NCBI GenBank assembly: GCA_035604335.1
Contig: DATNIT010000285.1
Span: 9,304 to 73,303, forward strand
DNA from: DASZHJ01 sp035604335
Lineage (GTDB): Bacteria > Pseudomonadota > Alphaproteobacteria > ATCC43930 > CGMCC-115725
Length of the DNA: 64,000 nucleotides
Direction of reading: 5' to 3'
Below, piece by piece: positions 29,471-39,072 of this stretch; position 1 is the stretch's first letter; each line of letters opens with the position of its first letter. The notes under the pieces are model-generated. The model did not search any database. It saw only the letters and a program-made list of their open reading frames with translations, and had not been told where the DNA came from. Position numbers and translations under genes: made by a program.

Positions 29471-31558
29471 ATGAGCGTTGCCTATTCGCAGCAAGGCTCC
29501 GTCGCCGTTCTCACGATCGACAATCCGCCGGTGAATGCGCTGAGCGTTGCCGTGCGACAGGGCATGATCGACGGCATCGAGCGCGCCATCGCCGATCCCG
29601 CCGTCGCCGCCGTCGTCGTGATCGGCAAGGGCAAGACCTTCATCGCCGGCGCCGACATCCGCGAGTTCGGCAAGCCGCCGCAGCCGCCGCGCCTCAGCGT
29701 CGCCATCGCGGCGCTGGAAGCGAGCCCGAAGCCCGTGGTCGCCGCCATCGACGGCGTGGCGCTCGGCGGCGGGCTCGAGGTGGCGCTCGGCTGCCACTTC
29801 CGCGTCGCGACGCCGCGCGCGCAAGTGGGCCTGCCCGAGGTCAAGATCGGCATCGTTCCCGGAGCCGGCGGCGTCGAGCGCCTGCCGCGCGTCGCCGGAC
29901 TCGAGGCCGCGATCAAGATGATCGTCTCCGGCGATCCCGCGCGCGCGCCCCAGGCGGCAAAGCTCGGCATCGTCGACGCGGTCGTCGAAGGCGATCTCCT
30001 GACCGAGGCCGTCGCCTTTGCGCAGCGGGTGGTCGCGGAGAAAAAGCCGCTCCGGCGCCTGCGCGAGGTGCCGATCGAGACCGGCGGGAAGGATTGGCGG
30101 GCGCTGCTCGCCAGCGCACGCGCTACGGCGGCGAAGCAGACCCGCGGACAGATCTCGCCGCAGCGCGCGATCGACTGCATCGAGAACGCCCTCACCCTGC
30201 CCTTCGACAAGGCCTTCGCCGAGACCGCGCGCATCATCGGCGAGCTCATTCCGTCCGAGCAGGCGAAGGCGCTGCGCTATGCGTTCTTCAGCGAGCGCGA
30301 GGCGGCGAAGCTGCCCGACATCGATGCGAGCGTGCAAGCGAAGCCGCTCAACACCGCCGCGGTGATCGGCGCGGGCACCATGGGCGCGGGTATCGCCATG
30401 TGCTTCGCCGACGCCGGCACTCCCGTACAGCTCCTCGAGAGCTCGGCCGCGGCGCTCGACAGGGGCCTCGCGCGCATCGACGGCCTCTACGCCGAGATGG
30501 TTCAGAAGGGCCGTATCACGCCCGAGGACAAGGCGAAGCGCGTCGAACTTATCGCGAAGGCGACGAGCTACGACGCGATCGGGCAAGCCGATATCGTGAT
30601 CGAGGCCGCCTTCGAGGAGATGGGCGTCAAGAAGGAGGTGTTCGCGAAGCTCGACCGCGCCATGAAGCCGGGCGCGGTGCTGGCGACCAACACCTCGACC
30701 CTCGACGTGAACGAGATCGCGAGCGCCACCAAGCGGCCGGAAAGCGTGATCGGACTGCACTTCTTCAGCCCCGCGAACGTGATGCGGCTGCTGGAGATCG
30801 TGCGGGGCGCCAAGACGGCGAAGGACGTGGTGGCGACCTCACAGGTCCTGGCGCGACGCATCGGCAAGGTCGGCGTGGTCTGCGGCGTCTGCCATGGGTT
30901 CGTTGCCAACCGGAGCCGCGGTCAGCTCACCCGCGAGGCCAACTTCCTGGTCGACGAAGGCGCGCTGCCACACCAGGTGGACAAGGTGCTCTACGACTTC
31001 GGCATGCCCATGGGCCCGTTCGCGGTCGCTGACCTGGCGGGGATCGACGTCAGCTGGCGGGTGCGCCGCTCGCAGGACGCGACGCGGCCGAAGGATCTAC
31101 GCTACTCCCCGACCGCCGACCGGGTTCACGATGCCGGCCGGCTCGGACAGAAGACCGCGAAGGGCTGGTATCGCTACGAGCCCGGCAATCGCGCGCCGCT
31201 GCCCGATCCCGAGGTCGAGGCCATCATCCTGCAGTCCTCGCGCGACCAGGGCATCACCCGGCGTCCGATCAGCGACGATGAGATCCTGGCGCGCTGCCTC
31301 TACGCCAGCATCAACGAGTGCGCCAAAATCCTGGAGGAGGGCATCGCGCTGCGCGCCAGCGATATCGACGTGATGTGGCTCTATGGCTTCGGCTTCCCTC
31401 GCTGGCGCGGCGGGCCGATGTACTATGCGGATACCGTCGGCGTGGCCAAAGTCTACGACGCCGTGCGCGAGTTCCATCGCCAGCACGGCAAGCTCTGGGA
31501 GCCTTCGCCGTTGCTGGCGAAGCTCGCGGAAAGCGGCAAGACCTTCACCGGTCGATAA
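29471..31558 (+). CDS. enoyl-CoA hydratase / 3-hydroxyacyl-CoA dehydrogenase (FadB/FadJ type)
   Basis: Bifunctional beta-oxidation enzyme of 695 aa. The N-terminal crotonase domain keeps both catalytic glutamates, E103 in GGGLE and E123 in GLPEVKIGIVPG, with the oxyanion loop FIAGADIREFG. The dehydrogenase domain has the NAD loop GAGTMGAG at 300-307 and catalytic H430 in LHFFSPANVM. The C-terminal half-domain is repeated as usual (GFVANRS.., FGFPRWRGGPMYYAD). A GGGGAGG ribosome site supports the ATG. It leads an operon with two acyl-CoA dehydrogenases; no thiolase is present, so the pathway must be completed elsewhere. Confidence 0.93.
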   Translation: MSVAYSQQGSVAVLTIDNPPVNALSVAVRQGMIDGIERAIADPAVAAVVVIGKGKTFIAGADIREFGKPPQPPRLSVAIAALEASPKPVVAAIDGVALGGGLEVALGCHFRVATPRAQVGLPEVKIGIVPGAGGVERLPRVAGLEAAIKMIVSGDPARAPQAAKLGIVDAVVEGDLLTEAVAFAQRVVAEKKPLRRLREVPIETGGKDWRALLASARATAAKQTRGQISPQRAIDCIENALTLPFDKAFAETARIIGELIPSEQAKALRYAFFSEREAAKLPDIDASVQAKPLNTAAVIGAGTMGAGIAMCFADAGTPVQLLESSAAALDRGLARIDGLYAEMVQKGRITPEDKAKRVELIAKATSYDAIGQADIVIEAAFEEMGVKKEVFAKLDRAMKPGAVLATNTSTLDVNEIASATKRPESVIGLHFFSPANVMRLLEIVRGAKTAKDVVATSQVLARRIGKVGVVCGVCHGFVANRSRGQLTREANFLVDEGALPHQVDKVLYDFGMPMGPFAVADLAGIDVSWRVRRSQDATRPKDLRYSPTADRVHDAGRLGQKTAKGWYRYEPGNRAPLPDPEVEAIILQSSRDQGITRRPISDDEILARCLYASINECAKILEEGIALRASDIDVMWLYGFGFPRWRGGPMYYADTVGVAKVYDAVREFHRQHGKLWEPSPLLAKLAESGKTFTGR

Positions 31559-31572
31559 AGGAGACCGCGGCC

Positions 31573-32772
<1,200 letters not shown>

Positions 32773-32777
32773 GCGCC

Positions 32778-33929
32778 ATGGATTTCGATCTCACGGAGGA
32801 GCAACGACTGCTGCAGGAGTCCGTCGGCAAGCTGATCGCCGACGAATACGATTTCGAGAAGCGCAAGGCCTATGCGAAGGAGCCCGCGGGCTACAGCGCC
32901 GAGCGTTGGACGCATTATGCGGAGCTGGGCCTCCTCGGCCTGCCGTTTTCCGAGCGCTTGGGCGGCAGCGGCGGAACGCCGGTCGAGACCATGATCGTGA
33001 TGGAGGCGTTCGGCCGCGGGCTCGTGCTCGAGCCCTATCTCGCTACGGTGATCCTGGCGGGCGGCCTGCTGCGCCTCGCCGGCAGCCCGGCACAGCAACA
33101 GCAGCTCATCCCCGAGATCGCCGCGGGCAAGCTGCGCCTGGCTTTCGCCTATGCCGAGCGGCAGTCGCGCTACGACCTCACCGATATCGCGATGACGGCC
33201 CGGGCCGCGGGCGGCAGCTATGTCCTCAGCGGCCAGAAGGGCGTCGTGCTCCACGGCGATAGCGCCGATCGCCTCATCGTGTCGGCGCGCACCGCCGGTG
33301 GCCAGCGAGACGCGGAAGGCGTGAGCCTGTTCCTGGTCGACCCTGGGGCGGAGGGCGTCTCGATCCAAGGGTATCCCACCGTCGACGGGTTGCGCGCCGC
33401 TGAGATCGGGTTTCGCGACGTCAAGCTCGGCCCCGATGCGCTCATAGGCACGAAGGACCAAGCGCTGCCGGCGATCTCGCGGGCGATCGACGGCGCGATT
33501 GCGGCGGTCGCCGCCGAGGCCGTGGGCGCCATGACCGCGATGCACGAGCTCACCGTCGAGTACCTGAAAACCCGCAAGCAATTCGGCGTGGCCATTGGCT
33601 CATTCCAGGCCCTCCAGCATCGCGCGGTCGACATGCTGGTGGCGCTCGAGCAGGCCCGCAGCATGGCCTATCTCGCAACCATGATGGCGGAGTCCGAGGA
33701 CAACGCGGAGCGGCGCCGGATGATCTCCGCGGCCAAGGTTCAGGTCGGCCGGTCCGCGCGCTTCGTCGGGCAACAGGCGATCCAGCTGCACGGCGGCATC
33801 GGCATGACCGCGGAATACAAGGCCGGTCACTACTTCAAGCGCGTCAGCATGATCGACACGCTGTTCGGCGACGCCGACCATCACCTCGCGATCGTCGCGC
33901 GCGGCGGCGGGCTGATCGATCCGATTTGA
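32778..33929 (+). CDS. acyl-CoA dehydrogenase, degenerate partner subunit
   Basis: Acyl-CoA-dehydrogenase fold protein of 383 aa, recognisable from MDFDLTEEQRLLQES, the middle beta domain, and the C-terminal bundle with RKQFGVAIGSFQALQH and QLHGGIGMTAEY. Key cofactor and catalytic signatures are eroded. The E-x-G-S-D segment is replaced by YAERQSRYDLTDI (125-137), and the C-terminal catalytic region reads TLFGDADHH. That pattern is typical of the non-catalytic partner in alpha2beta2 acyl-CoA dehydrogenases of steroid side-chain degradation. It directly follows the intact subunit (five bases), supporting a complex. A very long in-frame extension upstream is antiphase reading of the first dehydrogenase. 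Confidence 0.88.
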   Translation: MDFDLTEEQRLLQESVGKLIADEYDFEKRKAYAKEPAGYSAERWTHYAELGLLGLPFSERLGGSGGTPVETMIVMEAFGRGLVLEPYLATVILAGGLLRLAGSPAQQQQLIPEIAAGKLRLAFAYAERQSRYDLTDIAMTARAAGGSYVLSGQKGVVLHGDSADRLIVSARTAGGQRDAEGVSLFLVDPGAEGVSIQGYPTVDGLRAAEIGFRDVKLGPDALIGTKDQALPAISRAIDGAIAAVAAEAVGAMTAMHELTVEYLKTRKQFGVAIGSFQALQHRAVDMLVALEQARSMAYLATMMAESEDNAERRRMISAAKVQVGRSARFVGQQAIQLHGGIGMTAEYKAGHYFKRVSMIDTLFGDADHHLAIVARGGGLIDPI

Positions 33930-33990
33930 ATGGGTTGGCCGCGTGCGTTAGCGTACCGCTCGCGCGACGATTGTGATCCGCCCACGCACA

Positions 33991-34019
33991 TTGACGCAAA
34001 GAGTGCACGCTCCGCACTC
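33991..34019 (+). promoter_or_regulatory. candidate promoter element with dyad upstream of alcohol dehydrogenase
   Basis: TTGACG at 33991-33996 resembles a -35 box. Immediately downstream is a perfect six-base dyad GAGTGC (34001-34006) / GCACTC (34014-34019) spaced by seven bases, the geometry of a dimeric regulator site. No good -10 box stands 17 bases after the -35. The dyad lies about 175 bases before the dehydrogenase start, so an operator role is tentative. A GGCGGG/CCCGCC hairpin (34064-34078) follows. Confidence 0.3.
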
Positions 34020-34193
34020 GAAAATGTAACGCCCGCCCCCAACACTCACTTGCGTGCCGAGAAGGCGGGGAGCCCGCCCTCGGAATGAGTCTCTGTCTGT
34101 ATCCTCGCGCATCGGACAGCGGTGGTCGGAGCCAGATCCGCCATGGCTCCCACGACGGCGCGCGGAGACACACCTCAGGAGGACGTGATCTCG

Positions 34194-35216
34194 ATGACCA
34201 AAATGCGCGCGGTTCAGATCGTAGACAAAGGAGGCCCGTTCGAATTGATCGAGCGGGAGGTGCCGACGCCACGTGCCGGCGAGGTGCGCGTGCGGGTACA
34301 GGCGTGCGGTGTCTGCCACAGCGATGTGCTCGCCAAGGATGGCCTGTTTCCCGGGATTCGCTATCCGATCGTTCCCGGGCACGAGATCGCGGGCGTCATC
34401 GACGCGGTCGGACCCCAGGTGCCGCGGCAATGGGCTGTCGGCCGGCGTGTCGGCGTCGGCTGGTTCGGCGGTCACTGCGGCTACTGCGAGCCCTGCCGCC
34501 GCGGCGACATGATCGATTGCCGCAATCTCAAGATTCCGGGCTTGACCTATGACGGCGGCTACGCCGAGGCGATGATCGCGCCCTTCGCCGCTCTGGCCGC
34601 CATCCCGGATGACCTCGACGCCGAGAACGCGGCGCCGCTGCTTTGCGCTGGCGTCACCACCTTCAACGCCTTGCGCCGGAGCGGCGCCGGGCCCGGCGAT
34701 CTCGTCGCGATTCTCGGCATCGGTGGCCTCGGGCACCTCGGGGTGCAGTTCGCGACGCGCATGGGGTTTCGCGTGGCCGCGATCGGACGCGGCCGGGATA
34801 AGGCCGATATGGCGCGTGAGCTCGGCGCCCACGCCTACATCGACAGCGGCACCGAGAACGTCGCCCAAGCGCTGCAGGCGCTGGGCGGCGCTCGCGTGGC
34901 CCTCGCGACCATCCCGAATGGCCCCGCCATGAGCGCCGTCATCGACGGGCTCAGCGCGCGCGGAACGCTGATCGTCGTCGGCGTCTCCGCCGAGCCGATC
35001 CAAGTGGCGCCGTTGCAGCTGATCGGCGGCAGCCGCTCCATCACCGGACATGCGTCCGGAACCTCGCTGGATTCCGAGGACACCCTGCGCTTTTCGGCGC
35101 TCTCGGGAGCCCGGCCCATGATCGAGACCCTGCCGCTCGAGCGCGCCGCCGAGGCCTACGAGCGGATGATCACTGGCAAGGCTCGGTTCCGCATGGTGCT
35201 GGTCACTGGGCTCTGA
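34194..35216 (+). CDS. zinc-dependent alcohol dehydrogenase (MDR superfamily)
   Basis: NAD(P)-dependent alcohol/aldehyde reductase of 340 aa. The catalytic zinc site is formed by CGVCHSD and PGHEIAG, the structural zinc by four cysteines in HCGYCEPCRRGDMIDC, and the Rossmann loop is LGIGGLGHLGVQ. The pattern is closest to prokaryotic propanol-preferring or cinnamyl-alcohol-type dehydrogenases. The start MTKMRAVQ has AGGAGG eleven bases upstream; longer frames upstream are less likely. The cytochrome P460-like gene begins 20 bases after its stop with a strong ribosome site, so the two are cotranscribed. Confidence 0.92.
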   Translation: MTKMRAVQIVDKGGPFELIEREVPTPRAGEVRVRVQACGVCHSDVLAKDGLFPGIRYPIVPGHEIAGVIDAVGPQVPRQWAVGRRVGVGWFGGHCGYCEPCRRGDMIDCRNLKIPGLTYDGGYAEAMIAPFAALAAIPDDLDAENAAPLLCAGVTTFNALRRSGAGPGDLVAILGIGGLGHLGVQFATRMGFRVAAIGRGRDKADMARELGAHAYIDSGTENVAQALQALGGARVALATIPNGPAMSAVIDGLSARGTLIVVGVSAEPIQVAPLQLIGGSRSITGHASGTSLDSEDTLRFSALSGARPMIETLPLERAAEAYERMITGKARFRMVLVTGL

Positions 35217-35236
35217 CATTCCAAGGAGAGTCACAG

Positions 35237-35770
35237 ATGAGCAAGAGAACGATCGCAGCTATTGTGGTCATCGCCGGATTGTCCGCCGTCGCCGGCAGCA
35301 TGGCTCTCGCCGCACAGGACAGGTACACGGTGAAAGTGCCGAATGGGCTCGCGTTCTCCGAGTTCAAGGGATACGACGGCTGGCGGGTCGTGGCCGTCAG
35401 TCAGACCGGAGACAAGATCGAGGTGATCGTGGGCAATCCCGCGATGATCGAGGCGTACCGGGCCGGCATTCCCGGCAACGGCAAGCATTTCCCCGACGGC
35501 GCCAAGATGGCGAAGATCCATTGGAACGCGAAAAAGAGCGCGGAGGCGCCCTCTCCGACCACGGTGCCGGACACCCTGCATGACATCGACTTCATGGCGA
35601 AGGACAGCAAAAGGTTCGCGGACAGCGGCGGATGGGGATGGGCCCAGTTCAACTATGACACGACGTCCGACACGTTCACGCCCGAGGGGACCGGCGCCAA
35701 ATGCGGCTTCTCGTGCCATACGATCGCGGCGGCAAAGGACTACGTCTTTACCGCATACCCGAAGCGATAA
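35237..35770 (+). CDS. periplasmic cytochrome P460 family protein, CX3CH motif
   Basis: Secreted protein of 177 aa with a signal peptide (core AAIVVIAGLSAVAG, cleavage after ALA near residue 26). The body matches the cytochrome P460 fold in GYDGWRVVAVSQTGDKIEVI, GNGKHFPDGAKMAKIHW and the C-terminal heme-site region. The heme attachment sequence is C156-G-F-S-C160-H161, a CX3CH spacing instead of CX2CH, followed by AAKDYVFTAY. P460 cytochromes of ammonia oxidisers carry a lysine-crosslinked heme and oxidise hydroxylamine; K and Y residues lie nearby but the crosslink cannot be judged. It follows the alcohol dehydrogenase by 20 bases. Function in this organism is unknown. Confidence 0.82.
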   Translation: MSKRTIAAIVVIAGLSAVAGSMALAAQDRYTVKVPNGLAFSEFKGYDGWRVVAVSQTGDKIEVIVGNPAMIEAYRAGIPGNGKHFPDGAKMAKIHWNAKKSAEAPSPTTVPDTLHDIDFMAKDSKRFADSGGWGWAQFNYDTTSDTFTPEGTGAKCGFSCHTIAAAKDYVFTAYPKR

Positions 35771-35773
35771 GGG

Positions 35774-36286
35774 CTAGCCCGGATAGATAAAGCCGGCCAC
35801 AGGATAGGCGCGGCCGAAGGCGCGAAACTCGCTGTTCCAGACGCAGACCGACGACCAATCGCGGTGGGGCGAGCAATCGACCGCCTCGACGCCGCGACGA
35901 ATGCGGCCGTCGCCGCCTCCGGTCGCGGACCAGTTGGCATGATCGATAAGAACAGTGTCGTCGTCGATCACGCGGGATACCAGGGCAACGTGACCGGCCG
36001 GCATGCTGCGCGTGCGCTCGAACACCAGGACCGCGCCCGCGCGCGGCTCGTTGCCGCGCGGGTAGACGCCGGCGGCATGGTCCCACCAGGACCACGCGTT
36101 TCCGGACAATCCGAAGGTCGACGACGACTTAACGTATTGGACGCAGTCGATCGCCAACGCATGAGACGCCATTGCGAGGCTGACGCCCGCAAAAAGCGCG
36201 ACAAACACTCTCCCCTGCCGCAAGCAACCCCCGCGTTTCTCAACGGCCCGAATGGTTAATTTCCCAAAACGGGATGGACTTGGCAA
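35774..36286 (-). CDS. secreted CHAP-domain cysteine amidase/peptidase
   Basis: Small exported protein of about 170 aa. A basic N-terminus and hydrophobic core (about residues 27-40, VFVALFAGVSLAMA) end at an AxA site near residue 45. The rest is a single CHAP domain: catalytic C48 in DCVQYVK, H99 in AGHVALVSRV and the third residue in DHANW (116-120). CHAP enzymes cut peptidoglycan peptides or glutathionylspermidine. The start is uncertain: TTG at 36286 has AGGAGG almost touching it, and shorter TTG/GTG starts before the signal core are possible. It is convergent with the P460 gene with three bases between stops. Confidence 0.75.
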   Translation of the reverse strand: MPSPSRFGKLTIRAVEKRGGCLRQGRVFVALFAGVSLAMASHALAIDCVQYVKSSSTFGLSGNAWSWWDHAAGVYPRGNEPRAGAVLVFERTRSMPAGHVALVSRVIDDDTVLIDHANWSATGGGDGRIRRGVEAVDCSPHRDWSSVCVWNSEFRAFGRAYPVAGFIYPG

Positions 36287-36352
36287 TCCTCCTTGCGAGT
36301 GACAGAGCCGAGTCGAAGGTGATCAGTCTGTGAGCAGGGCGCGCGACTCCGC

Positions 36353-37084
36353 TCAGATATGAGTGAGGATCTTGCTGAGGAAGGCTTGCGCGCGCGGGTC
36401 CCTGGCCTGCGTGAAGAACGCCTCGGGGACGGCGTCCTCGACGATGCGGCCCTGATCCATGAACACCACGCGATGCGCGACGCGGCGGGCGAAGCCCATC
36501 TCGTGCGTCACCACGACCATGGTCATGCCTTCTTTCGCAAGGGCCACCATGACCTCGAGCACCTCGCGAATCATCTCGGGATCGAGTGCCGAGGTCGGCT
36601 CGTCGAACAACATGATCTTGGGCTGCATCGCCAAGGCTCGCGCGATCGCGACGCGCTGCTGCTGTCCGCCGGATAGCTGGCTCGGATACGCCGTCTCTTT
36701 CTCGGGAATGCCGACTTTTGCCAGCAGGTCGCGAGCGATTCCGGCGGCCAGATCCTTCGATAGACCGCGAACCTTCATCGGCGCCAGGATCAGATTCTCC
36801 AGCACCCGCAGATGGGGATAGAGGTTGAACTGCTGGAACACCATGCCGATCTCGGCGCGGATCCTGGCGATGTCCGGTGTCGCGTCGTCGACGCGGGTCC
36901 CATCGACCGTGATCTCGCCGCGGTCGACCCGCTCGAGCCGGTTGATACACCGCAGCAGCGTGCTCTTGCCGGAACCGCTGGGACCGCAGATCACCACGAC
37001 CTCGCCGGGCTCGACGCGGACGCTGATGTCGTCGAGGACGTGCAGCGGACCGAAGAACTTGTGAACGCTCTTGAAGACGATCAT
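36353..37084 (-). CDS. polar amino acid ABC transporter ATPase (GlnQ/HisP-like), orphan
   Basis: ATP-binding subunit of 243 aa, the standard length for the amino-acid (PAAT) family. Walker A GPSGSGKS is at residues 34-41, Q-loop VFQQFNLYPHL, signature LSGGQQQRV, Walker B IMLFDEP and H-loop VTHEMGFAR, all with GlnQ-specific wording. No permease or binding protein of the amino-acid family is adjacent. The next gene upstream in the same direction is an HpcH-type aldolase, 39 bases away, so the partners must be elsewhere or lost. Stand-alone use is an inference. Confidence 0.93.
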   Translation of the reverse strand: MIVFKSVHKFFGPLHVLDDISVRVEPGEVVVICGPSGSGKSTLLRCINRLERVDRGEITVDGTRVDDATPDIARIRAEIGMVFQQFNLYPHLRVLENLILAPMKVRGLSKDLAAGIARDLLAKVGIPEKETAYPSQLSGGQQQRVAIARALAMQPKIMLFDEPTSALDPEMIREVLEVMVALAKEGMTMVVVTHEMGFARRVAHRVVFMDQGRIVEDAVPEAFFTQARDPRAQAFLSKILTHI

Positions 37085-37123
37085 GCCGTCCCGGCCAACG
37101 CCCCGGGGATCTTCGAACGAATC

Positions 37124-37987
37124 TCAGGCTCGTCCCGCCGTCCGCCGGCCGAGCTCGAGCGCCCCGAAGGACCGCACCGGCGCGGGCATCAGCCAGCGGA
37201 AACCCTGCTGGATCAGTCCCTCGGCGTTCTTGCTGTCGACGTGCGGATGGCCGCAGGGCACGTTGTATTGCTTGCAGATCGCGAGGATATCGTTGATCGC
37301 CGCCGCCACGGTCGGATGCTCGTATTGCCGGGGGTGCCCGAGGTCCTGCGAGAGATCGCCCTCGCCGATCAGCACCACGCCGATCCCCGGCACCTGCTCC
37401 AGCATCTTCGGCAGGTTTTTGATCGCGCGCGCCTCCTCGCACATGATCACCACGAGGATCTCGCCCTTCGGGTTGAGCGGCCAGACGTCGGCACGGGCGT
37501 AATATTCCTGCTGCGTCAGTCCCCAGTAGCGCGCGGCATGGCGGGGCGCGTCGCCGCGCTGTCCCGCGGGCTCGAAATGGGCGGCAGAGGGCGGCCGCGG
37601 ATAACGGCAGGCGGCGACCGCGTTGCGCGCATCCTCGACGGTGCTGACATGCGGCCAGACGACGCCGTAGACGCCGACGTCCAGTACCTGCTTCGCCGTC
37701 CACTGGTTGAGCTCGCCGCCATTGGGCGGAATGCGCACGAAGGGCGCCACCAGCGGTGCGATGCTGCCGGATTTCGCGATCTCCTGCCGATCCAGCATGT
37801 ATTGCATGCAATCGCGGAGCGCCTTGATGTCGTAGGGATTGTGCTCCATCTCGAACACGACGGCATCGTAGGGCGCCGCCCCGATCGCCTGCGCCGCCTC
37901 GATCTCCGCTGTCGAAAACGTGGCGAAGGTGGGCTTGCCGCTCTCGAGCGCCTTGATGGCGGGATTCAAACGAGGACTATCGGCCAC
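37124..37987 (-). CDS. HpcH/HpaI-family aldolase
   Basis: Class II (metal-dependent) pyruvate-type aldolase or citrate-lyase-beta-like protein of 287 aa. Features are VVFEMEHNPYD near residues 43-53, the substrate arginine in FVRIPPNG, the metal-ligand glutamate in CEEARAIKNL and aspartate in GEGDLSQDLG. The start is a GTG with GAGGGAG upstream. Members cleave 4-hydroxy-2-oxo acids from aromatic or sugar-acid catabolism. The neighbours, an orphan binding protein of phthalate-decarboxylase type on the same strand (16 bases away) and an orphan ATPase, hint at aromatic-acid metabolism, but the reaction is not defined. Confidence 0.87.
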   Translation of the reverse strand: MADSPRLNPAIKALESGKPTFATFSTAEIEAAQAIGAAPYDAVVFEMEHNPYDIKALRDCMQYMLDRQEIAKSGSIAPLVAPFVRIPPNGGELNQWTAKQVLDVGVYGVVWPHVSTVEDARNAVAACRYPRPPSAAHFEPAGQRGDAPRHAARYWGLTQQEYYARADVWPLNPKGEILVVIMCEEARAIKNLPKMLEQVPGIGVVLIGEGDLSQDLGHPRQYEHPTVAAAINDILAICKQYNVPCGHPHVDSKNAEGLIQQGFRWLMPAPVRSFGALELGRRTAGRA

Positions 37988-38003
37988 TGAGGACTCCCTC
38001 TTT

Positions 38004-38933
38004 CTAAGATGACAGCGTGCCGGGATCGAAGATCTCCTCGGCCCGGTAAATCCTTGGCGTCAGCTTCTGCTCCGCCGCAAACCGCAGGAGCATGTCGATC
38101 CCGGCGCGATTGCGCGCCATGCCGTAGGGCAGAGTATCGTCGCCGACCAGCGCCCGCAGCCGCGCCTGGGCGCTGCCTGCCGCCGGGGCCGGCGCTTGCG
38201 CGCGCGCGCGCTCCTTCGCGGCGGTAAACAGGGACAGCAGCTCGGCGCCGAGCCAGGGATGCTCGCGGAGCAAGCTCGTCTTGACGGAGACCACGTGGTT
38301 GACGGGATAGACGCCGGTCTTGCGATACCACGCGGCCTCCGCCGTCTCGGCGTCAGGGATCACGGTCCTGACCTCCTTGGGATCGGCCGCCGGCCGCAGT
38401 GCGATGGCGGCGTCGATCTCGCCCGCCAGCAACATGCCGCGGAGCGTCTTGCCGGCTGCCGCGCGCACCACCTGCGGGGGATCCTGGTACTCCGCGACGT
38501 GCGCATCCTCCTCGGTCACCGTGGTCATGGACCCGGGGTCGATGCCGTAGTCGGCTTTCAGGATGCCGCGGATCCAGACGCCGGTGGTCTGGGACCACGC
38601 GCGCACGCCGACTTTCCGGCCCACGAGGTCGGCCGGCCCGCGAATGGTCGACGCATGCGTGCAGACGATGGCGCGGTGATGGAAGCCGCGCGACAGCACG
38701 ATCGGCAATGCGGTGATCGGCTTCTGGAAGGCGTGCGCGAGGGCGTGGGTCGTGATCGCCATCTCGCTCATGTCGAACTCGAGATTCCGGGCCATGCGCC
38801 GGAACGCCCGGGTGATCGGCTCGATCTCGACGAAATCGAACCTCACACGCTCCGAGCGGACCGACCCATCCTTGAGCGCTCGCACGTGATCATAAGGGCC
38901 GATCGCGGTGCGCAGCGTGACTGGGGTGGTCAT
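38004..38933 (-). CDS. 4,5-dihydroxyphthalate decarboxylase-like / NMT1-type periplasmic-fold protein
   Basis: Type-II periplasmic-binding-fold protein of 309 aa, similar in my recollection to 4,5-dihydroxyphthalate decarboxylase (Pht5) and related NMT1-like proteins. Recognisable segments are FDFVEIEPITRAFRRMARN, FDMSEMAITTH, LPIVLSRGFHHR and DLVGRKVGVRAWSQTTGVWIRGIL. No signal peptide is visible, favouring a cytoplasmic enzyme over a transport protein. The ATG (MTTPVTLRTA) has GGAGG upstream. It precedes the HpcH aldolase on the same strand, so the pair may act in one aromatic-acid pathway. Catalytic residues are not established for the family, so enzyme activity is tentative. Confidence 0.75.
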   Translation of the reverse strand: MTTPVTLRTAIGPYDHVRALKDGSVRSERVRFDFVEIEPITRAFRRMARNLEFDMSEMAITTHALAHAFQKPITALPIVLSRGFHHRAIVCTHASTIRGPADLVGRKVGVRAWSQTTGVWIRGILKADYGIDPGSMTTVTEEDAHVAEYQDPPQVVRAAAGKTLRGMLLAGEIDAAIALRPAADPKEVRTVIPDAETAEAAWYRKTGVYPVNHVVSVKTSLLREHPWLGAELLSLFTAAKERARAQAPAPAAGSAQARLRALVGDDTLPYGMARNRAGIDMLLRFAAEQKLTPRIYRAEEIFDPGTLSS

Positions 38934-39072
38934 CGACGCAGATCCTCCCTCGGCCATCGAACGCGGCCCGGCGCCTTGACACGATCATTTGTAGCACCAC
39001 ACAGTCGCGGTATTCATCCGCCAAAGTAGCCGGTAATTTTCCAATGCCAAGAATCACCGAGCCACACTCCTC

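Noticed and set aside
38976..38981. Perfect TTGACA box as promoter of the aminotransferase
   Set aside because: No acceptable -10 hexamer lies 16-18 bases downstream, so it is not annotated as a promoter.
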